This document shows, in pieces, positions 44,051-57,024 of a stretch of DNA of 64,000 bases (positions are counted from its first letter, which is position 1; every line of letters starts with the position of its first letter). The DNA comes from Diorhabda sublineata (Eukaryota > Arthropoda > Insecta > Coleoptera > Chrysomelidae). Made by a program: the position numbers and the translations under genes. The notes under the pieces were generated by a model that saw only the letters and a list, made by a program, of their open reading frames with translations, was not told the DNA's origin and ran no database searches. The stretch lies in assembly GCF_026230105.1 (NCBI RefSeq), contig NC_079477.1:4097001-4161000 (forward strand), in the 5' to 3' direction.

Positions 44051-45479
44051 GGGTCTGCAAACTCTTTAAAATTTGTCATCTAACAACTCTTGAACCAACG
44101 TTACTTTGTATGTATGGAATTTATTATCACGTAAATTTTCATTACGGATGTTTGCGAAATATCAAGTTCCTGGTTATTTGTCTAGTACTCAACGTGGATC
44201 ATCTTTTAACAGGATACAAACATCTAAAGATTTGTTTTCAGTTGATGCAGTTTTTTCTGCCCCCCCCCCCCCCGATTTAAATAAATCTTTTACTGAACCA
44301 GTTTCGTTAAACTTTTTCACTAATTTACAGATTTATAGATCTTGTTATCGGATTTCGGTTAGGATATAAATTATTAAAGATATTACACGTTTCTAGTTGA
44401 CTTCTACGCTTAAAAATCAATTTGTTCTTTTTCAGATAAACGTTTCATTCTTTATGATTCTCATATATATTTTTAGACCCACTGACATATTTGCTCTGTA
44501 GTTTTCGCACATTATTTCGTCTCAATCACAACTGTAGTTTTTTAGAGATTTCGAACATAATTTCAATTCAATTTCGCTTTGGTTGAATAGTTTTTTAATT
44601 AAACTTTTACAAGCAATATGAGTCAAGCTCAATTTTAGTCCTGCGGAGAGAATATTTTACTTTCATCACCGTATGTTCGGGAAATATGTCAAATCATGAA
44701 CCCTTTTAATCATACCTGCTATAGATAATCTATCTCCGCTAAACCATATTGATTATTAGGATTATTCACAAGATAAGATCTAAGCATAAATTAGAAGAGG
44801 ATCCGTTATTCTGCAATGAGAAGGGAAACCATAGTCGCATCGTGTATTTTATTTGCAAGGATGCAATGATATTGGTGAAAAACTTTAATTATATCGATAT
44901 GATAATGAAAAACGTTATTTAATTGATGTGTAATTAGTAGTATTCACGAAATTTTCACTATACATCCCACGAAAATAAATGCGATTAATTTATTACGTTT
45001 ACTTTGGGAAAAAAACATAGATTGGTGTTTCGCATATATTTCTACTTGATATTCAAGAAAAAGCTGCTTTTAAACTTTTTTTGTTCTGTTTTCGACGGTT
45101 TTTTTATCAAAATGTAAATATTTATTGATAAATTGAGCATATGACACAAAAATTGAGAATAAAAACACTCTATAATTTGATATTTAAAGTTAAATGATGT
45201 TTTGAATGTTTTAAAATTAGTTTGTTTTATTTCAATACAAGAAATTCATTAATTTCACAATTTCCTTTTTTTTTCTGACTTATTTTCATATATTATTTAT
45301 TTGAAAAACATCAATAATATATAAGAACTAATTTTGGTTCTCATTTAAACTGTTCCTTTCATCAAAATGTACATATATCGATAAATTGCGCTTATGTCAA
45401 AAAAATTAAGAATTTAGATTTAATAGAATAGAATATTCAATTGTTATAAATCTCAATTCAACTATACAAAAAGATGATG
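44051..45479. other. Unannotated stretch with poly-C and a diverged duplication
   Basis: A C14 run lies at 44260-44273. Around 45110 and 45363 two copies of a TCAAAATGTA(A/C)ATAT.T.GATAAATTG.GC.TATG block occur about 253 bp apart, an old duplication. No gene supported; the 87-codon ORF at 44106-44369 spans the poly-C. Confidence 0.35.
44260..44273 (+). repeat. Poly-C tract (C14)
   Basis: Fourteen consecutive C in an AT-rich region. Confidence 0.9.
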
Positions 45480-46690
45480 TCGATCGGTGGGGCTAAACTA
45501 AATTCCTTCACCAGGAAGAACAAACTCAACCTCGAACTCATCAAGAAATATCTGGGACTCATAATATATAGTAAACTTTTCTGAAACAAACACTAAAGCC
45601 ACAAAAGCTCTGATGGTGTGCAGAAACTTCGCAGGTAAGAATTGTATCTTTGTATCACAAAGATCCTATTTTGGATCACACGGCAATTGTGAGACCAATC
45701 ATCACATATGGAGCAGTGTTTTGAATTACTAGAACTAATCTGAATACTACGAGAAATAATCTCTCGAACGTACAAATACTGGCAGTCTAATGTGCAACCG
45801 AGGTCATAAAATCATGCCCAACAGCTACACTAGAAGATTTCTGAATCTCCCATCTCTTAACATAGTTCTGGAAAGCGTGGCAAAAGCAACATCACTTAGA
45901 ATGTTAAGAGACGGAATCATCAGAGAAAAAAATAATGACCAAACTTGGGACATGCCTCTGGGTAACGAATCGAGAAAGTATAGCTTTGAGAGAAAATTTA
46001 CCTCAATAATAAGCTGTAGCAGTGAATGGTATGTGGACGGATCTAAAGCAGCAGATGACAGAACTGGATTATCAGTGCACGGGCTCAAAACAAACCAACC
46101 AACCGGAGATCATGATCCTATCCGATAGCCAAGCAACCATTAGAGCCTTAAGCACCGTTATCATAAAATTCAAACTCGTTTGGGATTGCCTGGAAAAATT
46201 AAACGAGCTTGGCAAGAAAATTAAAGTTAAGATTTAGGGACCTGAAGCTTTTTGTGTATACCAGCTACAGAACAATAGAAAAAGCATTGGAAAGAAGGTA
46301 GATATGAGCAAAACCAATTATTCGAACAACTAACAAGGGCTGAGACAGGCAACGACTCTCCTGGAAAACTATAAGCAAAGATCTGCTGAATGTATCAACC
46401 TAAGTAACAACAATCTACGAATAATATTAGGAGTCCTATCGGGGCACTGTTGCCTAAACAGATACCTGAAGACGCTAAACTTAGCAGATAATACTAGCAG
46501 ATTTTGTTGCACGAAACTTCTATCCATATTCTTCAGAGCACTACACTTGGGAGCGTATAAAATAGAAGACAGCTACAGCCATCCAACATTCTGGATTTTT
46601 TAAAAGGAGTGGGATTAACAGATGTAAACACTGGGTTTCCCAATATCACAGAAAAGGGGTACACAATAGATCCTTTTGGTCACAGTGTAT
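45480..46690 (+). pseudogene. LINE: RT C-terminus, RNase H and tail
   Basis: In order: KKYLGLII-like start near 45545, ALMVCR near 45613, V-R-P-I-I-T-Y-G-A near 45690 (RPI.TYGA.VWW), RTNLNTTRNNLSN then a stretch with LNLPSLNIVLESVAKATSLR near 45840-45900, then the RNase H part WYVDGSKAADD near 46030, PEIMILSDSQATIRALSTVI near 46107-46165 (catalytic SDSQA) and FKLVWDCLEKLNELGKKIKV, and LSGHCCLNRYLKTLNLADN near 46437-46495. Expected catalytic acidic residues are present in places, but frames change and a middle section of RNase H is missing. The same family is represented at 10141-10270. Confidence 0.85.
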
Positions 46691-47499
46691 ATAATACCCC
46701 AATATTCATATAATTATATACATTTCAAATCTTTTATTTTCTACTTTTGAATGTTTGTTATACCAAGATATTGCAATTTCTTTTATATTAATAATAAGAT
46801 TTAAGCACCTTCATATTTTTCTTGTTCTTATTGCTTACGTTAATTCACGTTATTTGATAGAAAAAACTCTATATTGGAGGAAAAGTGCCAAATTATACTA
46901 TACATTTATTTTCCTTCATGGATTTCTCGTTTTTTTTTACTGATTACTTTTTCCGAACTATTTTACTGAGCCTATGGTGAAAAGAGGGTTTTCTACAACT
47001 AAAAGGGTCAATGAGATGAAATGTGATTAAAAGGACTAGCAGAATTTCATTTCAAGGGTGGCCAGACACCCTTCTAATTTATGTCTGATGATATGGTGAA
47101 GTGTAGGAGATACTAAGATAGTATGTACGTATATAATTTGAACAAGTGTACCGAATATAATGCGTATGAAATTTGGTCTTTAATTCAAGGGTAAATAGTA
47201 TTACTACAAGGCTTTATGACTGTAATTTTGTTTATTTTGGTAGACCAATTTCTTGTCATTGGGTAATATACAAACATTGAAGATAGAGTCGTTTATAACT
47301 TTCTTGAAAGTGAAGATTTAGATTTAATACATATGTTATGAGACGTTTTATTTGATTGAAATTATACTTCATAATCTTTCCATCTTTTGCTTTAAAAAAC
47401 CCAGATAAAATTGGCTTTCTGCTCTAAAATATCCTCTGTACTCTTTCACATCTATCCATTCTGCTGAATTGTATGGTATGGGAATCTGCCAACAATAGT
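46691..47499. other. Unannotated AT-rich stretch
   Basis: No recognisable gene, repeat or RNA. Confidence 0.3.
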
Positions 47500-47860
47500 C
47501 CAAACAAGAAGAAGCTACTCTTTTGCAGAAACAACAATATAAATGTTAATTCCATGTGGGTCCCATCACACACAAGGATAGTGCGAATGAGAGAGTAGAT
47601 GGAATAGCAAAAATTCATACAATAATAAGCTATCAGTAAGGGATAAATATTTAGTACATTCCGACTTCAAAGCAAACTCAAGAATAATGGTAACAAGTGG
47701 CAAAGAAGAGCCAACATCAACCTTACGAAGGTTCCCCAGAAGTAGTTGGGATGCTGAGGACCAGCTAAAATATGACGTCGAACGAAAGAAGAATCAACTA
47801 CCACATTCACCAGAGAAGCGACTTTAAGGGGATCAAAAGAAACTTATGAACTATCTTAAA
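47500..47860 (+). pseudogene. LINE RNase H C-terminal fragment
   Basis: Reads VNSMWVPSHTRIV then, one frame over, ANERVDGIAKIHTI (47535-47630). This is the final RNase H motif (usual form V.L.WVPSH.GI.GNE.AD..AK). The downstream frame SVRDKYLVHSDFKANSR with RRFPRSSWDAED (47630-47760) is consistent with a LINE tail but not diagnostic. The upstream part of the element is not readable. Confidence 0.5.
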
Positions 47861-48589
47861 GACTTCAAACTAATTAACAAAATCTAAATTCTTATCCTGA
47901 ATTTATTAAACCTCAATGACTCGCTGATAACCCTGCGTGGTTAATGCGGAAAAAAAATCTTTATAGACAGACATACAATTTGGGATCGAACTCGTTGGTT
48001 TGTTGTTTTTTTTCCTCTTCACGATTAGTTTTCAAATATTTCATTAGCTTTCACTAGTAACGTTTTGAATCTATTTTCATGATATCTACCTGAAAACACA
48101 AGTCACGTTTTATCAATTATCCCATTTTCCACTTTGAAAAATCGAAACACTATCATTTTCATTTTTTATACATAAATAAATTTTTTACTACGAATTTTCT
48201 TGGATCGTACAAGAAAATATTGGATCGACAGGGTTGTAACCTCTTATACTCATATTGACCAACTTTTTCCAGTCTTTCTGGGTTTCTTCACCCCTATTAG
48301 TGGATTTAGGTGAGTTTCTATAGTTTTTTCGTGTCTGATGATTCCTCTTGTATAGTGGGCACTGCCAGGTCCAAGTGAATGGTGTGATTTGTTACATACC
48401 ATGGAGCATCTACTAGTTGACGGAGTATTTTAGATTAGGACCTCTGAATAATATTTATATTTTTATATATTCTTGATGACAGATTTGTAGATGAGGTCTT
48501 TGTTTTCAAGTGAGACTTTGGATTCTGTCCCTATCAACCAATGTACTTATTTTGCTTTTATATCAAGTTGTTGTTTTTTTTGTGATGTT

Positions 48590-48960
48590 TCCAGTTAGGT
48601 CTTAAATCTTACCTAACAAACAGAACCTTCCAAACAAAAGTTAATGGGGAAAAGTTCGAACATTTTACTATAGCAGCAGGGGTGCCACAAGGTAGCGTAC
48701 TAGGCCCGCTATAAGATATACCAGAGGCACAGTATTCAACAGTAGGAACCTTTGCTGACGACACAATCATCTACTCATCAAGAACCACGAGCAGCGGCAA
48801 AAAATGTCTAGGCTCATCTTAACCAATTACAAGAATAGCTACAAAAATGGAGGATTGAAGTTAACGAAACCAAATCAATTAATGTAGATAATGCTAAATA
48901 CTTAGACAAAAAACAACAATAAGATCCACTTGATTTTATAATTTAAGAAATGATACCAGA
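48590..48960 (+). pseudogene. Jockey-like reverse transcriptase fragment
   Basis: Reads LKSYLTNRTFQTKVNGEKFE with AAGVPQGSVLGPL, a stop, then VGTFADDTIIYSSRTT and near the end KMED (W.I.INE.K) in shifted frames. FADD is the catalytic palm box and the rest fits the Jockey clade (I.SYL..R.F.V.V......I.AGVPQGSVLGP.LY.IYT.DIP......TFADDTAI). About 30 bp between GPL and the DIPEA segment is lost. Confidence 0.8.
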
Positions 48961-49699
48961 CACAGACGAAATAATCCCCCTTTGGTAAACTCTTCTAGCA
49001 TATTTTCCAGGAAACTATAAATCTGTCAAATATACGTTAAACCATATTTTTTCAAATACATTTCATTCAATTATCAATAATTTAGTAGGGAAAGAGGAAA
49101 ATCCGAACGGAAAAGTTTCTATAAATTTTGCATACAATGTGAAATTATCGATTTATTCGTATCCTCCCTAAATTATGAACACGCTATCGAGAACATTAAA
49201 AAAGTTTGAGAAGTTGTCGGCACTTGAGGCTATATTCAACGCCGGGCTTCGTAATCACAAATGAGACTCTTGATTTACTAATTGGCGTCCACCTATGATT
49301 ATTTTCAGTGATTACTGTTGTTTGGTGGTCAATTTTTCAGAGAAGGGTTCTCATTAGCGATGCGTCATTATAGAGCGATTCTAGTCAGATCTTTTTTTTT
49401 TAAATATTACATCGACTTTATAAGATTAATTTGGACCACACAGATATGTAATTTATTTTGATTTTTTATTCACAATCGTTGATCTTCTGAGAGTATTAGT
49501 CGTTTTAGTGTGAGTAAATGATAACTGTATTGAGAAATAGAGCTAAGAAAGACATCGAATAATATTTTCCCTGGTAAAATTCATATACATTTTGTAATTT
49601 TTTCAATTTTTGGTTATAATTTGATTTTTTTTGCTATATGTATCTGTGAAGTGTATCAATTCTTATTTATTCTTCTTCTTCTTTTAATTCTTCCTTTTG
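48961..49699. other. Unannotated AT-rich stretch
   Basis: Nothing recognisable; the LINE to its left becomes unreadable here. Confidence 0.3.
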
Positions 49700-50640
49700 C
49701 CCCCTCTTGAGCGTCGGAAATGTCTTATCTATTTATCCTCTTCATCCGCTTCTGCATTAGTAACCTGTAGCACAGATTTAATGAGTCAATATCAGTTAGT
49801 TTTCCAGAAACAGCTGAATTATTATCAAAGATAACGAAGTATTCGAACTCAATACAGTGAAACTACAATTCTTTCTCCGCATGTTACTTCAAACCAAGTT
49901 TTCTTGAAGCAGTTTACAATGGTCCCTTCAGTGAAAAGATTCCAAGCTTTGGCAATAATCGATTCGAAAACGTCCATAGTAGTTGGAGTTCGTCATTCAA
50001 CATTAGCCAGAAATTTTTCTTTGAATGATGCCTTGGTCTAGTAATTCTAGTTTGGAAGTGGTAGTTGAAAGTAAGTACTATATTTTTATATTATTTAGTT
50101 TAGTTTAGTTTAGAAATTTATACAGTACAACTATCTTTTTTTCTTCATCTCTTTTAAACTTTTAAACTAAAAGTTTTAAGCTAAAAGTCACAGGTCATCT
50201 AAGGTTCGCGGTAGTATTTATAATTTCCAAGCTGATTATTACAATTTACAAAACATCGTCGTTTTCGCTGCTTTCCGATGATGAGGGGCCCAGCATTACG
50301 GTTAAGCGAAGTTTGCTGTTGTTCTTTGACATTGACGTTAAAGATTTTTCGGAATAATATTTGATGGTCAGCTCTTCTAGTTCATCTTTTCACTCATCAC
50401 ATACTTTTCATTTAACTTCTTCACCACAAAATTTTTGAATAACCTTCTCATTTCGTTTAATGGATTTTTGAATCCACTCGGAACTTTTCATGTCCTAATT
50501 CTATTGCAAACTGCAGAGCTTTTTCCTGAAGGATGAAGCCTTCGATTGCCACCTTATTGTTTCGAAATTTCTTCACGTCTTTAAACTTTATTTTAATCTT
50601 CTATTTTTTACAGGCAAACAAATTTCTTTCAAGAATTCAT
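49700..50640 (-). pseudogene. pogo/Tigger transposase pseudogene
   Basis: Minus-strand order: KFRNNKVAIEGFILQEKALQ with FAIELGHEKFRVDSK near 50480-50600 (the Tc5/CENP-B-type HTH: LQEKA..FA.ELG...F..S), then LNRNAGPLIIGKQRKRRCFV with NCNNQLGNYKYYRE near 50215-50310 (KPLVIGKS..PRCFKN....YK.N), then LDQGIIQRKISG near 50020-50060 (QP.DQGII), then TTMDVFESIIAKAWNLFTEG with TIVNCFKKTWFEV near 49890-49975 (W..V...TI.NCF.KAGF), then DNNSAVSGKLTDIDSLNL near 49780-49830. Blocks of the catalytic domain are deleted and it changes frame. It lies back to back with the mariner at 50735. Confidence 0.85.
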
Positions 50641-50734
50641 CAATTTTAAAGTTGTAGCAAATGTACTTGCGGGAATCCCGATACTATTTGTTTGGTAGTC
50701 ATCAATAGTGAACGTTTCCAGTGAATTTGTAAAC

Positions 50735-51636
50735 ATGGGAAAAGTTGGTCATTGGTATGTGACAATACAAGACAATACTTTCATTTGAAAGGCATTAGCT
50801 CAACCAATATAAAAGCTGAACTAGATTCTAATCTGGGTAAGACTGCTCCTTCTTTATCAACAGTAAAATATTGGGTAGCAGAGTTTAAACGAGGCCGTAT
50901 GACGTGCGAAGACCAGCATCGAACAAATGAGTTGACGACTTCAGAAATGTTGCAGAAAATCCACAAAGCGGTACTGAATGATTGTCGACTGAAAGTGCGC
51001 GAGCTAGCAAACAGCAGGCATTTCACAAAGTGCGATACATGTTAACTGAAAATTTTGACATGAGAAAGCTGTACGCCGTTTCATAAACATAGATGAAACG
51101 TAGGTTTATCACAAAGATCAATCAAAACAATGGCCTAAAATGGGAGAACTGGTTCTGAAGAAGGCAAAGACCGTTCTATCTGCAGGCAAGGTCATGGCGT
51201 CGGTTTTTTGGGATGCGCGTGGGGAAATTGTCATTGACTATACTGAAAAAGGAAAAATTATCAACAGTGAGTATTGTGCAAGCTTACTGCAATGTTTGAG
51301 CGAAGAAACAAAGCAAAAACGGCCGAAGAAAGTATTGTTCCATCAGGACAATGTACCAGCTCATGCATCCGTTATTGTAATAGCCAAAGTTGATGAATTA
51401 AAATTTGAATCGCTACCTTATGCACCCTATTCGCCAGATTTAGCCCCCTCGGATTATTTTCTGTTCCCATACTTGAAAAAATGGCTCCATTGTCAAAGAT
51501 TTTACAACAAGAGGTGATGTCGGCAGTTAATGGTGATTTTAAGGAGCTTGACGAATCTTATAAAAAGTATATCGAACTTATAGAGCATCGCTGGGAAAAG
51601 TGTATGGAGCTAAAAGGAGATTACACTGAGAAATAA
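50735..51636 (+). pseudogene. Mariner transposase, nearly full span
   Basis: From ATG 50735: a frame break, then FHLKGISSTNIKAELDSNLG, PSLSTVKYWVAEFKRGRMTC and HKAVLNDCRLKVRELANS (N-terminal HTH region), then a deletion (about 60 residues normally lie between the HTH and RFI), RRFIN then IDET near 51080-51105 (first Asp of MDETW; the Trp is lost), KKAKTVLSAGKVMASVFWDA, EKGKIINSEYCASLLQCLSE, KVLFHQDNVPAHASVIVIAK (second Asp), LPYAPYSPDLAPSDYFLFPY (third Asp), a frameshift near 51511, then VNGDFKELDESYKKY and RWEKCMELKGDYTEK with TAA at 51636. Interrupted, so not active, but the least decayed transposase here. Confidence 0.9.
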
Positions 51637-51640
51637 AATT

Positions 51641-54600
51641 ATTTGTTTTCAAAATTTTTGTGTTTTCTTCTTTGTCCAGGTACTCATGGGACCATTTTCT
51701 TACGTCTAATTCTTCTGTAGTAAAATAATGATGTTTCGCTTTTCTGCAATTGATAAAGAACATCTTCCACATTATACATTGGTCGGAACGATATATAGTG
51801 ATTTGGGGTTGACAAAATTCGTTACAGTTGTTATAAATTGGTTGTTCGCAATATTGTTACATATTTTACATTGACACTTATGGACAATTCAAGGGAATGT
51901 TGAACTTCTATAATTTATTTGGTCGAAACCTGGTTTGATACACACGATGTAGTTCAATATGGCCCGGATGGTAAGTCTAGAAATTGTATCTGGAATACTC
52001 CGTGTACAATGGAGCAATGAAGATGATTTTGTACCAAATCCATTGCTAAAAGCATGTGTTATTACAACGATGACATGACAGCGGCAATATTTGAAAAACG
52101 TTCCACCGATCAGCTTTTACTAACCATTGTTGTTGCTTTAACAGTAGGGCGCCGGCAAAATCCTTTGTTATTTATTTGTTTTATCATATTTTTTGCCCCT
52201 GTAAGTGTGAATAGAACTACTATAACATCAAAGTCCTTTCCTTTCTTCTGTTCACTTTTTTCAAATTTTTGACACATTGTATATATAATTTTTTGATTAA
52301 ACATTCATGATTTGATAAATAGCCGTGATTTTTTATTTCTTTATAATTTCTTTTATGTTTCGTTGTAGTGGAAGTTAAATGTACACGTAGCTAATGTATT
52401 CATCCGGCTCAACTTATGCAATATATGGGCAGCATGTATATTATACTCGACGGCGTTAATTTAAAACTCATAATTAGGAGCGAGCTGCCAGCGCTTTTCT
52501 AATTAACACAATGACAATCAGGAACGTATGCAACACACCAAATTCCAGACTATTTTTCATACAGTTTGATGTTCGCTTACCAGACCCGACTTAGCCATAT
52601 CTTTTTATTTCTGTTACTATATTAGATAAAATTATTTGGGATTTAAGAGTATAGGGGATCCTAAAGCACAAATGAGAATCAAAGACAATGAATAAAATTT
52701 TGTAAAAACGATCTGTAGTATTTAAATATGAGATATAAAGTCTCTAATTAATAGCTATTAATTAACACCACATAATTAAATGTGATATTTTGCACCAAAT
52801 AGAGTTGGAAAAATTCTTGGGAGCAAGACCAACCAGGAAGGTTGATACCACGTGTATGGAAAAAAGGCTCCACGGCGATGTTGGTTATTATCTTTCTGTC
52901 CAGACAAGGGTATTCTTCATACTGCTTCCAAACAATGGGCAAGAGTGATTCGCTTGAATGCACTTGCTTCTTGGGAGTGCAGGAAGATGCGCTGCTTATG
53001 TTTTTCTACTGCGAACTGTAAGCAGATATTATCGTTGTTGAATCTATTAAGAAAAAAGAGCATCTGACTGACAAGAAGAAGTGAATCCGAAGGATGAAAG
53101 AGGGATCCCAACCGGAGTAATGTGCTGAACAGTTCCAGGTTGGTGTGCGGAAGAAGAGGTGGAGTATTTAATTGGTAGATCTTTACTAGATCAAATTTGT
53201 TAGAATATATTGATTCAATGGAGGGGAAAATTGTTAAGACACATCTCGGCTGATGGAATTGTGAGATTATGTGGGATTTTTACCCACTAAAACTCTTACT
53301 TCTCAACAAAAAGTTGTTGTTTTTGAGTTGTTATCTTTGTCAACAGTTTCCGTTTTGTTGAATGGTTCCTTCTGTAATCTGGACAATAAAAGTATGCTTT
53401 GCAGTATCTTTAAGTTTAGGATAGTGAAGACAAATTGGTGGGTCTACAATTTTAAATCGGTAAAAATAATCCATGCGTTATCTGAGTTGTTGAGACGTCA
53501 TTAGTAGCTTCCCACGGATATCTCTTTTTCCTTTGCTACCTTCATAATAGGTCAATTATTTTCTGTATCAATTAATCTATCGGAATCAAGTCTGCTTGCG
53601 TTGATATTGTTCGAAATGCTCAACAAATACTAACAACTAATTTAGTTTTTACAAAAGTGGGAACATTGAGATTTATCATCAAGCAATTAAAGGCGATCGC
53701 AGATGCTACAGCTTTTTTGCAGGTATTCAAAAAAGGCTTTTCATAAAAGCTGACCCAAGGTACCTTATTTGTGGCTTAGTTGCGTGACGTTATTTTCACC
53801 TTTATGTTACCTGCCGAACTATTTTATGGTCGACAATGTGTTTCAGTTCTTTTTCCGCGAGTTCCAGATCCATTTTTTCAATACACCCCGATACTCTATA
53901 TTTCGCAATATCTGTCAATGTTACTAATAATTTTTCTTATGCACCAAAGACAACTACTGCAAAGTCTCCATCATAACCAATAAGAGTGATGTTCTGCGGC
54001 ATGTATAGATTGAGGATTTTGGACCTAAGATGGATCCTTGTGGTACATGTAGTTGAAATTGATGAATTATGGAGACAGATTCATTTCAAGACTTCGGACT
54101 ACAATTCGAATGATGCTCCAATACAGTTACCAAATTGAGGCATGGATAGTGCTATAATCATTAGAAACATTTTTATTTTTCGTCTATATATGGTTTTTTT
54201 GATAAAGACGAAATTAGTCGAAACCTCTTTTAAAATTATTACAAAAAACTATCAAGAACTAATCAAGAACATTTAGAAATAAGCAGTTGCATACATCATT
54301 CTTTGAAATTATACTTCCGTTAAGTATATTTTTATGTCGCAACGTACTCAGTCCGGCCCAAAATGTGTCTTCATTTTTTTTCTGTTTCGTATAAAGTAGT
54401 TGTACATGGTTGTTAATGTTAAGCTTTTATTTCTGAAAGTAGAGTCATTTGTACAAGTCAAAAATGAGTCACGGCTCGTCGTGATTTTAGGATGGACTTT
54501 TAGAAATTAATGGAAGTCCTTGGAAGCAATTGATTAGTTACGCGGTTGAGGATGTTGTTAGTTATTATTCAAAAGAGTTCGCCGTGTCTTTTTACTTGTT

Positions 54601-55299
54601 CTATTTCAACATATAACATTGCAGGAACAAGAAAGATTATTTATTGCAAAGGAATTGAGAATATAAAAGAAAATTGTTGATAATACTTTCAATTTACATC
54701 AATTATCTCTTTCCGAAGAATGTATGCAAATGTGGCATATCATTGTTAGTTTAATAAAATCCTGTAACGAAAAGATTAAAACGATCATTTCCACCCTCAA
54801 AGAGTTCCAGAACAAAAACCGAATACCGTAAGAGCCTTAAATCCCATCAATCCCAGAACTTATTCCAGCTTGTCTCATTAAACATGATAGATCACGCAAA
54901 CAAACATCGGCATCGGCGGAAAAAATGTGTTTCATTTAACACAAACATTCACCCTTGTAATTACACACACCCCTTGTAAACGGGGGTGGCGGGGCTGTAT
55001 GTCAACCGGTGGGTGGCACTCCACCCTCAATATTAACCATCGCGGCTACACTGACATTGATATATGTCGACAATATCGAATGAGATGACAGACTCAATCG
55101 ATGGATTTCTCCCTTGGTGTCTTAGGACGTCCACTTCATGCTGATTTGATAGATTTTGATGTAATTAAATGGATTCTTAATACCACCGACTGTTGTTTTT
55201 TGAAATTATATTAGAAATATCTCGTAGTATTTCTTACATAAAAAGATCAATTGTTTGCTTGAGTCTAAGGGTTCATAAAGCTTTATATTAAAAGATCCT
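51641..55299. other. Unannotated AT-rich stretch
   Basis: About 3.7 kb with short unrecognised ORFs on both strands. A short GC-rich patch lies at about 54960-55050. No transposon ends, RNA genes or tandem repeats are supported. Confidence 0.3.
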
Positions 55300-55520
55300 G
55301 TAATTACTATAAAGTATAAAACAAAGTCTCTTGGTCTCTTTGTTTGTCTCCTAAATCACGCGACCGATTTGATGAGACTCGTCCTTTCGTAATCAACCTA
55401 GAGAGATGCTGCTTCAGGTTAAACGTATAGTGGAATTTTTCTTTCTACACAGGCCGGTCCTTGTAAACAGAATAAACTTAAACCCCCCGAACTCGATAAT
55501 TAGATTTTTTAAATATATTT
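55300..55520. mobile_element. Possible Helitron-like 5' non-coding fragment
   Basis: AAAGTATAAAACAAAGTCTC followed by GTTTGTCTCC and CGACCGATTTGATGAGACTC resembles the non-coding 5' ends of some insect Helitron-type families. No coding part or second copy is present in the window, so this is weak. Confidence 0.25.
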
Positions 55521-57019
55521 TAGGCTGACGGCTTCTATATTTCATTTTGACCGAGGTAGTGAGTGGTTGCAGAAAATTTACATAATTATTAATTTGTATG
55601 GATTTTCTCTTAGCGTTAAGTGAGTATTAATTTGAATGATGACATATCCGAAATGAAAATTTGTATTTGAGGAGGTGTCGAAAGTTCACAATGGAACTGG
55701 TTGAATTATTGAAAATAGATTTTAAAAACCGTGGCAATTATCGCTTTTATTGTCATGCGCACAGCTTCAATAGCTCGTAATTACAAGATGAGGATAAAAA
55801 CTGTGGACCATAGTTGCGACTTATCCATCTTCATCATCAACACAGGGATATATTCCTTATTCAGTCTGACATATAATCAGTCTTTGTTTCAACCTTAAAT
55901 AAAAGGTATTCCATCCACAATCAAAATCATACAGTTACAATGCAAATGGCAGAGAATCTGAGCTTTTGGTATATGTCGTTAAGTTCAGTTCAGTGGCCAG
56001 TTCTGATAAAATTGTACCGAAACCGGTGAAACGAATCGGTAAATTTCTATTCATAATTTGGAGCAACCTTTTTTATGTTCGTGTTGAGGATCCGATGTTC
56101 ATCAAACTCATGATGTAGAGACTACAAGGTGTGATATAGCGCACCAGCTGGGAAGAAGCCAATGAGAATTCGTTCCCAAAACGACGAGCCAATTTGGGTC
56201 TTGGAGGATTGGAAAATGAGAACACACCTTGTAGTCTTTACATCATGTTCAAACTCGTCATTATTGGCAACGAGATGTTGGTTTATGAATATTATATCGA
56301 AGCTGTCAACAATTTATCGAATGGATCTACAAAAATTAGTCGAAACCACATCAAAGTCGATCGAAAATTAGGTAGATGCTCGTAATTTTAGCCCAGTAGT
56401 GTAATTTACCATGAAGTCGTTCTAGAGTGTCAAACAAAGTGCTTATTGGCAATTTAAAGGCATCTACGAGTAGCAATTCGTCGTAAACGATCAGATTCGT
56501 AAACACATAATTCATGGATTTTTCACGACATTCTCATCATGATTATGATTGCTCCCTAAGACTTATTTCTCTTCTCAGAAATCAAGACTCTGTTTCGAGA
56601 TATACACAATACAGCTTTAAAAATTAACTCGCTTATAACTGAAGGACAGATTTACAACTAGTGTTTGGAAAATTGGAATAGGCGTCGATCTACAAGGACA
56701 AGGACAAGTCCTGTGTGTGGTGACTTTCTTTTTCGATGGTGACCGACAAAAATTGGCTTGAGCAAGGCCCTTTTTTTATGCTCCATAACTTTCAGGTATC
56801 CCGAACTCAGTTTCCATGGAGAATAACGTGACGATAACCTACGATCACGTAATCAATTAACCCCGATTAAAGTTGCGCGAAATAAGTATTTCGAAAATTT
56901 ACTTGGGCCATATTATACTGCATTAAATTTAAGGCATTTTTGGCTAACAAACGCAATCGGTGAACCGCAGTATCCAATACTTTAAGCGCAATCAATAGAA
57001 GTTTCTGCGTTTTTCTTGA
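55521..57019. other. Unannotated stretch with a hairpin
   Basis: No recognised gene. Two overlapping ORFs (56162-56385) have no motif I trust. A hairpin lies at 56109-56247. Confidence 0.3.
56109..56247. repeat. Inverted repeat with 25-bp arms
   Basis: 56109-56133 (CATGATGTAGAGACTACAAG and following GTGTG) is repeated inverted at 56223-56247 with one mismatch, separated by 89 bases. Confidence 0.8.
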
Positions 57020-57024
57020 ACGTC

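Noticed and set aside
56162..56385. FKLVIIGN in a plus ORF resembling a small GTPase start
   Set aside because: No P-loop GKS or later GTPase motifs follow; chance similarity.
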